A stretch of DNA of 64,000 nucleotides from Peptoniphilus sp. KCTC 25270. Lineage in GTDB: Bacteria > Bacillota > Clostridia > Tissierellales > Peptoniphilaceae. Below the pieces are notes generated by a model that searched no databases, had not been told where the DNA came from, and saw only the letters and a list, made by a program, of their open reading frames with translations. The position numbers and the translations under genes were made by a program. Numbering within the stretch: position 1 is the stretch's first letter; each line of letters begins with the position of its first letter. Below are positions 27,691-37,148 of this stretch, one piece after another. Location of the stretch: the NCBI RefSeq assembly GCF_021012875.1, contig NZ_JAJMZJ010000001.1:248001-312000 (forward strand), read 5' to 3'.

Positions 27691-27718
27691 AAAAGAGCCC
27701 TTGAAGGGTTCTTTTTTT
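27691..27718 (+). terminator. Terminator after the glutaredoxin gene
   Basis: AAAAGAGCCCTT and AAGGGTTCTTTT with a short loop and a T run. Confidence 0.85.
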
Positions 27719-27823
27719 ATGGGAAAAACACACTCTAGCAAAGAGATGGAAACGTATGGTCTATAAACAAAATCGGATGAAAACTTTTTCTTAAAATGGA
27801 TAAAATTTATATTCGTTAATTTT

Positions 27824-27852
27824 TTGATTTTCCGAGCAATAAGTGTTATAAT
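27824..27852 (+). promoter_or_regulatory. Promoter of the C69 peptidase gene
   Basis: TTGATT at 27824-27829 and TATAAT at 27847-27852 with a 17-base spacer. Confidence 0.7.
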
Positions 27853-27884
27853 CTATGTAGATTTCAAGAATAAATGAGGAAAAT

Positions 27885-29921
27885 ATGAAAAAAAACATTA
27901 GGAAATCGATTTTGTACATATTGTTACTAGTTTTTTTACTAGTTCCTACATCGCAAGTTTTAGCTTGTACGGGAGTCATTGTGGGGGAAGACGTTTCGGC
28001 TGACGGGAATCCTATTATTGGGAGAACAGAGGATTGGCACAGTGCTTACAACAAGATGTTAATAGCTACAGAAGCAAAAACCTATAAATCTGGTGAAATG
28101 TATACAGATGTTTATGGATTTTCCTATCCAATGCCAGAAAAAACATTTCGTACAGTAACTATTCCTGATGGATACCAAGCAGAAGGAGATATTTTCGAAG
28201 CAGCTGGTTGGAATGAAATGGGCGTTACAATGACGGCGACGGTCACAGCATCATCAAACGAGAAAGTCTTGGCTGCAGATCCATTAACAGAGCATGGGTT
28301 GTATGAATCCTCTGTAGTGTCTGTTGTTCTACCAAGAATTCGCAGTGCTAGAGAAGGCGTTGAAGTCCTGGCTGACATTATGAACACTAGAGGAGTGCAA
28401 GAAGGTGCTTGTATTGCTATAGCGGATCAAAATGAAATTTGGTATATGGAGCTTTTGAGCGGGCATCAATACTGTGCGATCAAATATCCTAAAGATGCTT
28501 ATTCAGTATTTCCAAACTGTTTTATGTTAGGAAAAGTAGATATTAATGACACAGAAAATGTAGTTGCCTCTCCGGATTTAGTGAATCTTCCAAGAGAGCA
28601 TGGATTCCTTGTAGAAGAAGATGGATATATAAATATTAAAAAAACTTATGGCGAGGAATTAAGCAGTAAAAATCGCGATCGTTTGTGGGGTGGAATTAAC
28701 TTTTTAGATGAAGATAAGAATATACCATACGATGCGGAAGATTTTGATTTTATTCAAAAAACAGATAAAAAAATTACAGTAAAAGATGTTATGGAGTTTC
28801 AGAGAACCCGTTATGAAGGAACGAAAAAAGATGCAAATCTTCCAGAAAATAAGGGTGTTCGCCCAATTGGAACGGTAGAACAAGAAGAAGCGCATATTAT
28901 TCAAATTAAAAAAGATTATCCAAAAGAGATAGGTGGAGTTCTTTGGGTTGCTATGGGTAATGCGGAGCATGCTATGTATGTACCTACTTTTGGCGCGATA
29001 ACTGATACAATTGCTCCTTATCAGGTAGAGGGGAATTCTTTTGATGAGAATTCGGCGTATTGGACAATGAGACAGGTTTCCGCCTTGAGTGAGATCGATA
29101 GAAATTTATATGGCACATATGTTAGAGAATATTATGATCAACAAGAGCGAGCTATGATTGAAGAACAAAGAGAAATTGATAAGAACTTAATTTCGACCTA
29201 TCAATCATCTCCTAAAAAGGCTGTTGAATTAGCGACCAAGTATTCTAAAGATTACCAAGAAAAAGCCTTTAACGATGCAAAACTATTATCAAAAGAATTG
29301 AATACTTACTTTTTTGATGTATCTGGAGATGCAGGGGTAAAGGGAAGTAAGAAAGTGGAATATCCATTTGTCCCAAGTTTATTAGGGGAAGAAAGAAAGT
29401 TAGAAATTTACAAAGAAAGAAATCTTCCTATTTCTCAAGGTTCAGCGCAACCTTTAGATAAGGGAGATTCTAAGGGCGAAGATGAATTAGAAAATCATTG
29501 GGCAAAAGCGGTTATGGAGAAGGCTGTAGCAGAAGGATATATGGAAAAAGTGGATAACTTATATGCACCAGATTCCTTGGTATCCACTAGCGAAGTGATT
29601 TCTTCTTTGGAAAAAATGAATACCAACTTTAAGGGAAATGCTATTAGCAAGTCATTAGAATCTAAAGCAATTCGCGCGCCTTATATTTTAAGTCGCCAAT
29701 CTTTGGCATTTCTATTGGATGAATATATGAAAGCAACAGATGCAGAAAGATACAATACTGATTTTACAGTTGCTGATCAGGGAGAAATTCAACCTTGGGC
29801 CCTAGAATCAGTAAAACAGATTATGGCAAAAGGGTATATGAGAGGCTATGATAATATATTTGATGGAGATGGTCTTGTGACAAGAGCGCAATTGGCCCAA
29901 ATTTTAACCAATATGATGTAA
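27885..29921 (+). CDS. Secreted C69-family dipeptidase with SLH domains
   Basis: A 678-residue exported protein. A signal peptide spans residues 1-27 and is followed at once by Cys28-Thr-Gly, the N-terminal nucleophile of C69 dipeptidases; GNPIIGRTED follows. The catalytic domain runs to about residue 520. The C-terminal part holds SLH-type repeats (one near 534-580, one near 635-678 with WALESVKQIMAKGYM), which tether the protein to pyruvylated wall polymer. It likely cleaves dipeptides at the cell surface. The sequence before Cys28 (VLAC) also resembles a lipobox, which would block the nucleophile if lipidated. Confidence 0.88.
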   Translation: MKKNIRKSILYILLLVFLLVPTSQVLACTGVIVGEDVSADGNPIIGRTEDWHSAYNKMLIATEAKTYKSGEMYTDVYGFSYPMPEKTFRTVTIPDGYQAEGDIFEAAGWNEMGVTMTATVTASSNEKVLAADPLTEHGLYESSVVSVVLPRIRSAREGVEVLADIMNTRGVQEGACIAIADQNEIWYMELLSGHQYCAIKYPKDAYSVFPNCFMLGKVDINDTENVVASPDLVNLPREHGFLVEEDGYINIKKTYGEELSSKNRDRLWGGINFLDEDKNIPYDAEDFDFIQKTDKKITVKDVMEFQRTRYEGTKKDANLPENKGVRPIGTVEQEEAHIIQIKKDYPKEIGGVLWVAMGNAEHAMYVPTFGAITDTIAPYQVEGNSFDENSAYWTMRQVSALSEIDRNLYGTYVREYYDQQERAMIEEQREIDKNLISTYQSSPKKAVELATKYSKDYQEKAFNDAKLLSKELNTYFFDVSGDAGVKGSKKVEYPFVPSLLGEERKLEIYKERNLPISQGSAQPLDKGDSKGEDELENHWAKAVMEKAVAEGYMEKVDNLYAPDSLVSTSEVISSLEKMNTNFKGNAISKSLESKAIRAPYILSRQSLAFLLDEYMKATDAERYNTDFTVADQGEIQPWALESVKQIMAKGYMRGYDNIFDGDGLVTRAQLAQILTNMM

Positions 29922-29948
29922 ACTTAAAAGAAAAGAATTTTGAAAGAG

Positions 29949-29999
29949 GAACTTCCGGTTAAGTCAATAGAAGAAACTTGGCTTAATCGGAGTTTCTTT
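29949..29999 (+). terminator. Probable terminator after the C69 gene
   Basis: An imperfect 15-bp stem (29949-29963 with 29982-29996) with an 18-base loop and a short T-rich tail. Confidence 0.55.
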
Positions 30000-30022
30000 A
30001 TATTCAAAAAAGGAGAGGAAAT

Positions 30023-30748
30023 ATGAAAAAGATTGACGCCCATTCCCATTTGGGAAATTTTGGTAGTTGGGCTGGGGTTTCTTTTACAAAGGATGTTTTG
30101 ATTCAACAAATGGAAGAATATGAAATTGAAAAGACTTTTTTGACAGGGGCTTCTTTTCAAGATAATGATACGGTAGTGGATGCTTTTCAATCCTATCCAG
30201 ACAAAATTGTGCCTTTTGTGTGGATGAATCCAGTCCATGACAATATAGAGGAAAAATGGGAACGCTATATTCACAAGGAAGGGTTTATGGGGATAAAGAT
30301 GCAACCCTTGTTTGATGCGTTTGTAGCGGATGATCCTATGGTGTATCCGATTATGGATTTTGCTAAGGAAAACAATATTCCTGTATTTATCCACTGTGGT
30401 CATCCTCCTTTTTCTCTTCCCTGGAGCATTGCTTTATTAGCAGAGAAATATCCGGAGGTAAAGGTGGGAATGATTCATATGGGTCATGGTCATGGAGTTT
30501 ATATTGATGCTTCTATACAAATGGCAAAACGCTTTGACAATTTGTATTTGGAAATGAGCGGTATGCCTATGGGGAACAAAATCAAAGAGGCCTATGAAAC
30601 AGTAGGAAAAGATCGTATTTTGTTTGGAATTGATTCGCCTTTCCATCATCCAACGGTAGAAATTCAAAAGGTTTTAACCTGTGGTTTGGAAGAGAAGGCT
30701 TTGGAAGATATTTTCTATAACAATGCGGCAAAATTAATAGGAATTTAA
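30023..30748 (+). CDS. Amidohydrolase family 2 TIM-barrel hydrolase
   Basis: A 241-residue metal-dependent hydrolase of the amidohydrolase-2 type. Metal ligands are suggested by DAHSHLG near the N-terminus, FIHCGHPP near residue 125, an HMGHGH segment near 150, and FGIDSPFHHP near 198. The family includes decarboxylases and hydrolases; the substrate is not identifiable. AAGGAGAGG precedes the ATG. It follows the C69 gene by about 100 bases with a likely terminator between them. Confidence 0.8.
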   Translation: MKKIDAHSHLGNFGSWAGVSFTKDVLIQQMEEYEIEKTFLTGASFQDNDTVVDAFQSYPDKIVPFVWMNPVHDNIEEKWERYIHKEGFMGIKMQPLFDAFVADDPMVYPIMDFAKENNIPVFIHCGHPPFSLPWSIALLAEKYPEVKVGMIHMGHGHGVYIDASIQMAKRFDNLYLEMSGMPMGNKIKEAYETVGKDRILFGIDSPFHHPTVEIQKVLTCGLEEKALEDIFYNNAAKLIGI

Positions 30749-30937
30749 GGGAGTTTCCTTTCGATGTTCTTCCTCTAAGAATATATTTTATAAAAAAACG
30801 GTCTTTGTGAAGAATCTATGAGAAATGCTAAGAAGTTTCTAATATATTTTCAATAGTGGGTATAGTATAAAAGATGAATTATTCTCCTGTGGTATAATGA
30901 TTTGCGAAGATAGGAGAAACTTTGAGGAGGAATAAAG

Positions 30938-31813
30938 ATGAAAAGATGGATAAAATCGACAGCTTTGTCGGCAGTATTGATATTAGGAATGACCACGGCA
31001 GTTTTTGCAGATGCGGCGGAAGGGGATGTAATTTTATCCCTAGGGCAAAATCTTACGGCAGAACAACGGGCCGATTTGCTGAAAAAATTTGATGCGACAG
31101 AAGAGGATCAAATTGTAGAGGTAACCAACGCAGAAGAGTATGAATATTTGGGAGATTATGTTCCTGCTAGTAAAATTGGTAGCAAAGCCATCTCCAGTGC
31201 AAAAATTGTCTATGGAGCCCCTGGAGATGGAATCGATGTAGAGATTTCAGATAAAATTGGATACATTACAGAAGATATGTACAAGCAAGCCTTGGAAACA
31301 GCAGGGGTAGAAGATGCGAAGATCTATGTAGATGCTCCGGTAAATGTATCAGGTACAGCGGCTCTTACAGGGGTTATGAAAGCCTATGAGGTTTCTACAG
31401 GGGAAGTATTGGATAAAGATGTGAAAAAGGCAGCCAATGAAGAATTGGTAGTAACCTCTTCCTTAGGAGAACAAATCGGGAATGAAAAGGCCGAAAATTT
31501 AATTAACGATATTAAAGTGGCGATTTCAGAAAAAGCTCCAAAGTCAAAGGAAGAAGTTCGTGATATTATCGTAAATATTACCAACGAGTACAACATTCAA
31601 TTAAGCGATTCTCAAATGAATCAGTTGACTTCCTTTTTTGATCGTCTAAGAAATTTAGATATCAATTGGAGTGAATTGGGGAATAAGGCAAAAGATGCCG
31701 CCAATCAAGCAAAAGATTATTTGGGAAGTGAAGAAGGTCAAGGCTTACTTATGAATATAAAAGAAGCGATCTCTTCTTTTATTGACTGGATTGCTAGTTT
31801 ATTTAGAAATTAA
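30938..31813 (+). CDS. Secreted DUF1002 family protein
   Basis: A 291-residue protein with a signal peptide (cleavage near AVFADA, residue 25) and a DUF1002 body (from LSLGQNLTAEQR). This family occurs in Firmicutes and is exported; function is unknown. The C-terminal 50 residues are amphipathic with an aromatic end (FIDWIASLF), perhaps membrane-associated. GAGGAGG precedes the ATG, and a TATAAT at 30893 may belong to its promoter. It ends at a strong bidirectional terminator. Confidence 0.85.
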   Translation: MKRWIKSTALSAVLILGMTTAVFADAAEGDVILSLGQNLTAEQRADLLKKFDATEEDQIVEVTNAEEYEYLGDYVPASKIGSKAISSAKIVYGAPGDGIDVEISDKIGYITEDMYKQALETAGVEDAKIYVDAPVNVSGTAALTGVMKAYEVSTGEVLDKDVKKAANEELVVTSSLGEQIGNEKAENLINDIKVAISEKAPKSKEEVRDIIVNITNEYNIQLSDSQMNQLTSFFDRLRNLDINWSELGNKAKDAANQAKDYLGSEEGQGLLMNIKEAISSFIDWIASLFRN

Positions 31814-31815
31814 AT

Positions 31816-31851
31816 AAAAAAGTCCCTCACCATATGGTGAGGGACTTTTTT
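31816..31851. terminator. Bidirectional terminator between DUF1002 and DUF1858 genes
   Basis: A perfect palindrome, AAAAAAGTCCCTCACCAT and its complement, with A and T runs at both ends. Confidence 0.93.
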
Positions 31852-31852
31852 C

Positions 31853-32047
31853 TTATTTTGTTTCGATTTTGTTAAGTTCAGCCATTAATTCATCCACGCT
31901 AAATCCGTGAACAGCGGCTGCTTCTTCTAATGATTCCATTTGGCTTGAAGGGCATCCAACACATCCCATACCAAAGCTCATAAGCGTACGAATGGCTTCA
32001 GGGTATTGACGTACCAAATCACCAATTAACATATCTTTAGTAATCAT
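31853..32047 (-). CDS. DUF1858 redox-disulfide protein
   Basis: A 64-residue small protein of the DUF1858 family, found next to hybrid-cluster proteins in anaerobes. It shows the C-x2-C pair in MGCVGCPSS and the ESLEEAAAVHGF helix. Its role is unknown; a disulfide or metal function is proposed for the family. AAGGAGG precedes the ATG. Short minus-strand neighbour: a glutaredoxin-like gene. Confidence 0.85.
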   Translation of the reverse strand: MITKDMLIGDLVRQYPEAIRTLMSFGMGCVGCPSSQMESLEEAAAVHGFSVDELMAELNKIETK

Positions 32048-32117
32048 TTATATCCTCCTTATTTAATACAAATTCATTCCTATGCTATTATATTTGATTT
32101 CCTTGTAAGAAACAAGC

Positions 32118-32360
32118 TTATACCAAATTCTTTTCTATATAATTGATGATGTCATTGGATTCATACATCCACTCTTCATCGATTTTCAAGCAAGGAACTT
32201 GTTTCTTTCCTCCACCAGCAATAAGAGCTTCCTTGGCTTCTTCGGATTTATCAATATATTCTACCGGAATTTTGTCTCCCAATCCTTTTTCTTCAATAAA
32301 TGCTTCTACTTTTTTACAGTAAGGACAATAGGTTGCGGCGTACAATGTATATTTGCTCAT
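32118..32360 (-). CDS. Glutaredoxin-like protein (GST-N type)
   Basis: An 80-residue thioredoxin-fold protein with CPYC at residues 12-15, a KQVPCLKID cis-proline segment and a YESNDIINYIE end as in GST N-terminal/glutaredoxin proteins. Probably a cytoplasmic thiol reductase. AGGAGG precedes the ATG. It lies upstream of the DUF1858 gene on the same strand and may be co-transcribed. Confidence 0.85.
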   Translation of the reverse strand: MSKYTLYAATYCPYCKKVEAFIEEKGLGDKIPVEYIDKSEEAKEALIAGGGKKQVPCLKIDEEWMYESNDIINYIEKNLV

Positions 32361-32523
32361 AATTTCCTCCTAAAATAGTAATTTTTCAAATTCCTTTGTT
32401 ATTTTTCATATACCCCAACAAGGGTGAAAAACAATCAAGATTTATCCATTGAATTTCTAACATATGTCTAACTTTCTAAAAGAGAGAGGGAATCTGTGAT
32501 ATATTTACAGTAGAGGTGATGGA

Positions 32524-33042
32524 ATGGATCTATTTACAAATATTGGAAAAGGAATAGAAGAATTAACAAAACAGGCCAAAGATGTAGGAAAACGTGTAAA
32601 TCATGGTGCAAAAGAAGCTTCAAAACAGACAAAAATCAAATTACAGATTAAAGAGTTAGAAATGGAATTGGCTCAAAGATATACAGAGTTAGGGAAAGCA
32701 TATTATTTAGAAATGCGATCTCAATCTCATAAAACGGAAACTTCTTCAGCGGAGATTTTGTTGCAATTGGATCAATTGCACAGTGATTACGAAGCCTTGG
32801 AAAATTTATTGCGATTTCGAGAACTTGAGGCAGGAGATATGGGAGAAAAACGATGCAAAAATTGTCACCAACTACTGTCAGAGGAGGCAAAATTTTGTAG
32901 CGCCTGTGGAACTCCTGTGGACGAGGAAGAAGAGATGACAATTATTGAAATGGAAGAAACGAAAATCCCTTGCCCTCATTGTGGATTTTTACTTCCTTCT
33001 GATGCATCCTATTGCACATGTTGTGGATCAAAAATTCGCTAA
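32524..33042 (+). CDS. Coiled-coil protein with two zinc ribbons
   Basis: A 172-residue protein of unknown function. Residues 1-100 are charged and helical, likely a coiled coil. Two zinc-ribbon motifs follow: CKNC/CSAC (residues about 112-128) and CPHC/CTCC (about 150-168). Similar small proteins occur in Firmicutes and may bind nucleic acid or proteins. An AGAGGTGATG site lies just before the ATG. Confidence 0.75.
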   Translation: MDLFTNIGKGIEELTKQAKDVGKRVNHGAKEASKQTKIKLQIKELEMELAQRYTELGKAYYLEMRSQSHKTETSSAEILLQLDQLHSDYEALENLLRFRELEAGDMGEKRCKNCHQLLSEEAKFCSACGTPVDEEEEMTIIEMEETKIPCPHCGFLLPSDASYCTCCGSKIR

Positions 33043-33106
33043 AGATGAAATTTTTGTGTGCTTTTTTCCTCCAAGGGGAATCTATAGAATAAGAGAGGAG
33101 GTATAA

Positions 33107-33535
33107 ATGAAGAAGACCAAAGAAGAGTTACGTGAACTTTTGGATGAAACGACGTACCAAATTACCCAGATGAACGGCACAGAGAGGCCCTTTTCTCATG
33201 AGTATGATCAAGAATTTGGGGAAGGCGTGTATTTAGATGTCATTTCTGGGGAGGTCCTTTTTTCTTCCAAAGATAAGTTTAACGCAGGATGTGGTTGGCC
33301 AAGTTTTTCAAAACCAGTAGAAGGAAGCTCCATTAAGGAACTCCAAGACAACCGATTTGGGATGAGAAGAACCGAAGTGCGAACAGAATCGACTCATTTA
33401 GGCCATGTATTCTCAGATGGACCCAGAGAATTGGGGGGATTACGCTATTGTATCAATGGCCACAGCCTTCGATTTGTTCCAAAAGAAAAGATGGAAGAGA
33501 AAGGTTTGGGAGCTTATTTATCTCTGCTTGATTAA
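33107..33535 (+). CDS. msrB: Peptide methionine-R-sulfoxide reductase MsrB
   Basis: Repairs oxidised methionine (R-sulfoxide) in proteins. The 142-residue protein has GCGWPSF (near residue 65), the EVRTESTHLGHVF segment and RYCINGHSL with the catalytic cysteine near residue 116. The two CxxC zinc pairs found in many MsrB enzymes are absent, as in the zinc-free subclass. GAGGAGG precedes the ATG. A single-domain form, without fused MsrA. Confidence 0.93.
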   Translation: MKKTKEELRELLDETTYQITQMNGTERPFSHEYDQEFGEGVYLDVISGEVLFSSKDKFNAGCGWPSFSKPVEGSSIKELQDNRFGMRRTEVRTESTHLGHVFSDGPRELGGLRYCINGHSLRFVPKEKMEEKGLGAYLSLLD

Positions 33536-33618
33536 TGTGTCACAATATTGACTTAAAGAAATCCAAAATATGTATTATAATAAAAAGGTAGTAAATAATA
33601 TTAAATAGGAGGGATAGA

Positions 33619-35772
33619 ATGAAGAAAAGATTTACCGGTGCACTATTGGCCGTAGCAATGTTATTTTCTATTGTTGCTGTTCCAGTAGATGCCATGGCAG
33701 CTTCTGTCGATACCAAAGAAATTACCATCGTTCATACGAATGATGCTCATGGTCGTGCAGAAGAAAATGCAGACAACAAAGAAATTGGTTATGCTAAGCT
33801 AAAAACGTATTTTGATAGCTTGTCAAATGCGATTTTAATTGACGCAGGGGATACCGTACATGGTACTACTTTTGCTACAATTAGTCGTGGAGAAAGCATG
33901 ATTAATTTAATGAACGAAATGGGATTTGTTGCTTCAACTCCTGGTAACCATGACTTCAACTATGGTTATGAAAGATTAAAAGAGTTGGATAAAAAAGCAA
34001 ACTTCCCTTATTTAGCAGCTAACGTAATTACAACATCTGGTGCCAATGAATTGGCGAAAAATGTTGTAGTGGACGTAAATGGCGTTAAAGTAGGTATTTT
34101 TGGTTTAGCAACAGACGAAACCAAAACAAAATCGAACCCATTGAACACAGAAGGCGTTTTGTTCTTGAACCCAATTGAAGTGGCTCGTGAACAAGTAAAA
34201 GAATTAAAAGCACAAGGAGCAGAAGTTATCGTTGCAAATTCTCATCTAGGATTGGATGAAAGTAGCGTTTATAAATCTTCTGACGTGGCAGAAGCAGTGG
34301 AAGGAATCGATGTAATCATCGATGGACATTCTCATACTTCTTTGCCAAGTGGAAAAATGGTAAAAGATACTTTGATTGTTCAAACTGGTGGACAAATGAC
34401 AGAAGTCGGCGAAGTAAAACTTCAAGTAAAAGATGGTGAAGTAGTTACAAAATCTGGTAAAGTTTTAGATTACAATTTCTTCAACAACATTACTCCAAAT
34501 GAAAAAATCCTTGCTATGATTTCTGCGATTCAAGAATCAAACAAACCATATTTGGAAAAAGTGGTAGGATCAACAGCAGTGGAATTGGACGGAGTACGTG
34601 AGCACGTTCGTGCAGGAGAAACCAACTTAGGTAACTTGTTGACAGATGCAATGTTAGATGTTTCTGGCGCAGATGTTGCTATTACAAATGGTGGTGGAAT
34701 TCGTGCTTCTATTGATAAGGGTGATATTACAATGGGCGAAATCTTAACTTCTTTCCCATTTACAAACTACCCAGTAAAATTAGAAGTAACAGGCCAAATC
34801 ATTAAAGATGCTTTAGAATTTGGTGTAAACGAAGCTCCTGAAGTTGTAGGAAAATTCCCACATGTTGCAGGAATGACTTTCAAATACGATGAAAAACAAC
34901 CAGCAGGTAGTCGCGTATTTGATGTTATGGTAAAAGGACAAGCTTTGGATTTGAACAAAACGTATACACTGGTAACCAATGACTTTATGGCAATTGGTGG
35001 CGACGGATACGAAATGTTCAAAGCAGCGAAAAAATTGTCTGAATACCCATTGTTATCTGAAGTATTAGCAAACTATATTGAAAAAGCAAAAATCGTTTCT
35101 CCAAAAGTAGAAGATCGTGTTGTAGCGGCTTCTAAAACAGGGGAAACAGATCCTAAGTTCACAGATATTAAAGGTCACTGGGCTGAATCTGTAATTCTTG
35201 ATGTAGTAGAAAAAGGCTACTTCAAAGGTATGACAGAAACAACTTTCGAACCAAACACAAAAATTAGCCGCGGTATGTTGGTAACAACATTGGCTCGTTT
35301 GGAAGGAGAAGACAAAGCACAAGCGGATGCGAAAAAGGATGCCTTCAAAGATGTACCAGCAAACGAATGGTATTCTAACGCCGTAGATTGGGCTGTAAAA
35401 CATGAATTGATTAAAGGTTATGATGACGGAAGCTTCAAACCAAATCAAGAAGTAACAAGAGAAGAAATGGCTACAATCTTAGGTCGCTTTATCTCTTACA
35501 AAAAATATGCAATTCCAGCAATTCAACCAGAAGATTTCGCGGATCAAAAAGATATTAGCGAATGGGCTGCAGGATATATAACAGCGGTTCGTGTAATTGG
35601 AATCATGGAAGGTCGCGACGACAATACATTTGATCCAAAAGGTCACGCAACTCGTGCTGAATTGGCCAAAGTAATTTTTGAATTGGCTGAGATTGAGGAC
35701 AAAGTTCCTGCTCCAGAGGAAAAAGTAGAAACAACAAAACCAGCAGAACAACCAGTTGAAAAAGCTGCTTAA
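33619..35772 (+). CDS. Surface 5'-nucleotidase with three SLH domains
   Basis: A 717-residue exported protein: signal peptide (residues 1-28), a metallophosphatase domain with HTNDAHGR, DAGDTVHG and PGNHDFN, a C-terminal 5'-nucleotidase domain with NLGNLLTDA and TNGGGIRAS, then three SLH repeats (from about 514, 572 and 633) with the FxDxxxHWA and RAE/REE signatures. It should hydrolyse nucleotides outside the cell and be fixed to pyruvylated wall polymer. The first SLH repeat is well conserved. It belongs functionally with csaB at 56846. AGGAGGG precedes the ATG. Confidence 0.93.
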   Translation: MKKRFTGALLAVAMLFSIVAVPVDAMAASVDTKEITIVHTNDAHGRAEENADNKEIGYAKLKTYFDSLSNAILIDAGDTVHGTTFATISRGESMINLMNEMGFVASTPGNHDFNYGYERLKELDKKANFPYLAANVITTSGANELAKNVVVDVNGVKVGIFGLATDETKTKSNPLNTEGVLFLNPIEVAREQVKELKAQGAEVIVANSHLGLDESSVYKSSDVAEAVEGIDVIIDGHSHTSLPSGKMVKDTLIVQTGGQMTEVGEVKLQVKDGEVVTKSGKVLDYNFFNNITPNEKILAMISAIQESNKPYLEKVVGSTAVELDGVREHVRAGETNLGNLLTDAMLDVSGADVAITNGGGIRASIDKGDITMGEILTSFPFTNYPVKLEVTGQIIKDALEFGVNEAPEVVGKFPHVAGMTFKYDEKQPAGSRVFDVMVKGQALDLNKTYTLVTNDFMAIGGDGYEMFKAAKKLSEYPLLSEVLANYIEKAKIVSPKVEDRVVAASKTGETDPKFTDIKGHWAESVILDVVEKGYFKGMTETTFEPNTKISRGMLVTTLARLEGEDKAQADAKKDAFKDVPANEWYSNAVDWAVKHELIKGYDDGSFKPNQEVTREEMATILGRFISYKKYAIPAIQPEDFADQKDISEWAAGYITAVRVIGIMEGRDDNTFDPKGHATRAELAKVIFELAEIEDKVPAPEEKVETTKPAEQPVEKAA

Positions 35773-35779
35773 AGAAACA

Positions 35780-35811
35780 AAAAAGGGAAGAGGAAACTCT
35801 TCTCTTTTTTT
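35780..35811 (+). terminator. Terminator after the 5'-nucleotidase gene
   Basis: AAAAGGGAAGAG and CTCTTCTCTTTT with a GAAA loop and a T run. Confidence 0.88.
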
Positions 35812-35873
35812 ATAAAAAATAAAAAGATACCCTTGACCGAAGAAGAAAATTAGTGTAAAATGTTTAATTTCAT

Positions 35874-35902
35874 TTGACAAATTGGTGGATATCTTATATA
35901 AT
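35874..35902 (+). promoter_or_regulatory. Promoter of veg
   Basis: Consensus TTGACA at 35874-35879 and TATAAT at 35897-35902 with a 17-base spacer, suggesting strong expression as for veg in Bacillus. Confidence 0.85.
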
Positions 35903-35947
35903 ATATACTAGTTGATTTATCGGTATGATATTAGAAGGGTGGGCCTT

Positions 35948-36214
35948 ATGACGCAGATGGAAATGATTAAAAATGAATTATCCGAGCACGTAGGAAAACG
36001 TGTCATTGTGAAGGCAAATCGAGGAAGAAAGAAAATTATAACTCGCAAAGGGGTTTTGGAATCCATTTATCCTTCTTTGTTTGTTGTGAATATTGTAGAT
36101 GGAGATTTGAATCATAGAAATGTTTCCTTTACCTATTCAGACATTTTAACCTCAACAGTCCAAGTGACAATCTTGGATGATGATGTTGAAATGCCCAATA
36201 TGAAAATATCGTAA
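35948..36214 (+). CDS. veg: Veg protein
   Basis: An 88-residue small beta protein of the Veg family, with GKRVIVKANRGRKK and a later FTYSDILT segment. In Bacillus Veg influences biofilm formation, and the gene is strongly expressed upstream of ispE. I chose the ATG at 35948 because the family N-terminus begins there; a longer in-frame start at 35912 would place the promoter -10 near its codon. Upstream sequence AAGGGTGG fits a weak ribosome site. Confidence 0.9.
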   Translation: MTQMEMIKNELSEHVGKRVIVKANRGRKKIITRKGVLESIYPSLFVVNIVDGDLNHRNVSFTYSDILTSTVQVTILDDDVEMPNMKIS

Positions 36215-36216
36215 TC

Positions 36217-36245
36217 AAACTCTAGTCTAGGCTAGAGTTTTTTTA
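36217..36245 (+). terminator. Terminator after veg
   Basis: AAACTCTAG and CTAGAGTTT with a six-base loop and a T run. Confidence 0.88.
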
Positions 36246-36262
36246 TTGCCAAAATAGAAATT

Positions 36263-36291
36263 ATGACGGAGGGAGGGTTTTCTGTTATAAT
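36263..36291 (+). promoter_or_regulatory. Possible promoter of ispE
   Basis: ATGACG at 36263-36268 and TATAAT at 36286-36291 with a 17-base spacer. The -35 is only partly matched. Confidence 0.5.
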
Positions 36292-36308
36292 TTCCATAGG
36301 AGGGCGCT

Positions 36309-37148
36309 ATGGAATTAAAAGCTTATGGAAAAATAAATTTGGGTTTGAAAATTTTAGGAAAACGAGAAGATGGTTATCATAAGGTAGAAACTCTCTTGTT
36401 GCCGATTCAGTTGGCAGATAATTTATCTTTTGAACCCAATCCTGTATTTGAAATACAGGGGCCTAATTTTGGCTCAGACGATTTCATGTATAAGTCGATT
36501 CGCGCCCTTGAAAAAAAGGTAGGAAGCCCTTTGGGAGGAAAGATTGCCATTCAAAAAAAGATTCCCGTAGGGGCAGGATTGGCTGGTGGAACTGCCGATG
36601 GAGCGGCGAGTATAAAGGGGTTCAATGAACTTCATAATTTGAATTATACGATAGAAGAATTAACGGAAATGGTCGCTTCTTTAGGGGCAGATTTTACCTA
36701 TTGTATGTACAATCACAGTGCTTTTGGAACGGGGATTGGAGAAAACTTGGAATTTCTTTATGGGATTCCATCGATTCCTTGTATCCTATTGAATCCGGGG
36801 TTTTCTGTTTCTACAAAAGAGGCTTATTCTTGGATCTGCGAATATTCTGATGGATTGGATCGAGAGAAAATTGTGGAAGCTTTGAGAAATATGGATGGGA
36901 AGCAATTGCAAGATTTTGCAGAAAATGATTTGGAATTCGGAGTCGCAAAAAGGTTTCCAGAAATTGATGCAATGAAGAGAAATCTTTATGATTCCGGGGC
37001 AGAGTTTGCATCCATGACAGGATCGGGGCCAACGGTATTTGGATTGTATTCATCCATAGAGGCTAGAGAAAAAGCTTTTGAAGAGTTAAAGGATAAATGG
37101 GCGATTGCAATACAAACGTCCATATGGGAAGGAGATTGGAATGAATAG
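36309..37148 (+). CDS. ispE: 4-diphosphocytidyl-2-C-methylerythritol kinase
   Basis: Fourth step group of the MEP isoprenoid pathway: phosphorylates CDP-methylerythritol. The 279-residue GHMP-kinase protein has AYGKINLGLKI at the start, the ATP loop PVGAGLAGGTADGAA near residue 86, and MTGSGPTVFG near residue 237. AGGAGGG lies just before the ATG. It overlaps the next gene by eight bases. Confidence 0.94.
   Translation: MELKAYGKINLGLKILGKREDGYHKVETLLLPIQLADNLSFEPNPVFEIQGPNFGSDDFMYKSIRALEKKVGSPLGGKIAIQKKIPVGAGLAGGTADGAASIKGFNELHNLNYTIEELTEMVASLGADFTYCMYNHSAFGTGIGENLEFLYGIPSIPCILLNPGFSVSTKEAYSWICEYSDGLDREKIVEALRNMDGKQLQDFAENDLEFGVAKRFPEIDAMKRNLYDSGAEFASMTGSGPTVFGLYSSIEAREKAFEELKDKWAIAIQTSIWEGDWNE

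Noticed and set aside
33548-33581. Promoter of the 5'-nucleotidase gene (TTGACT with TATAAT)
   Set aside because: The spacing is 19 or 22 bases, too far from 17 to call with confidence.
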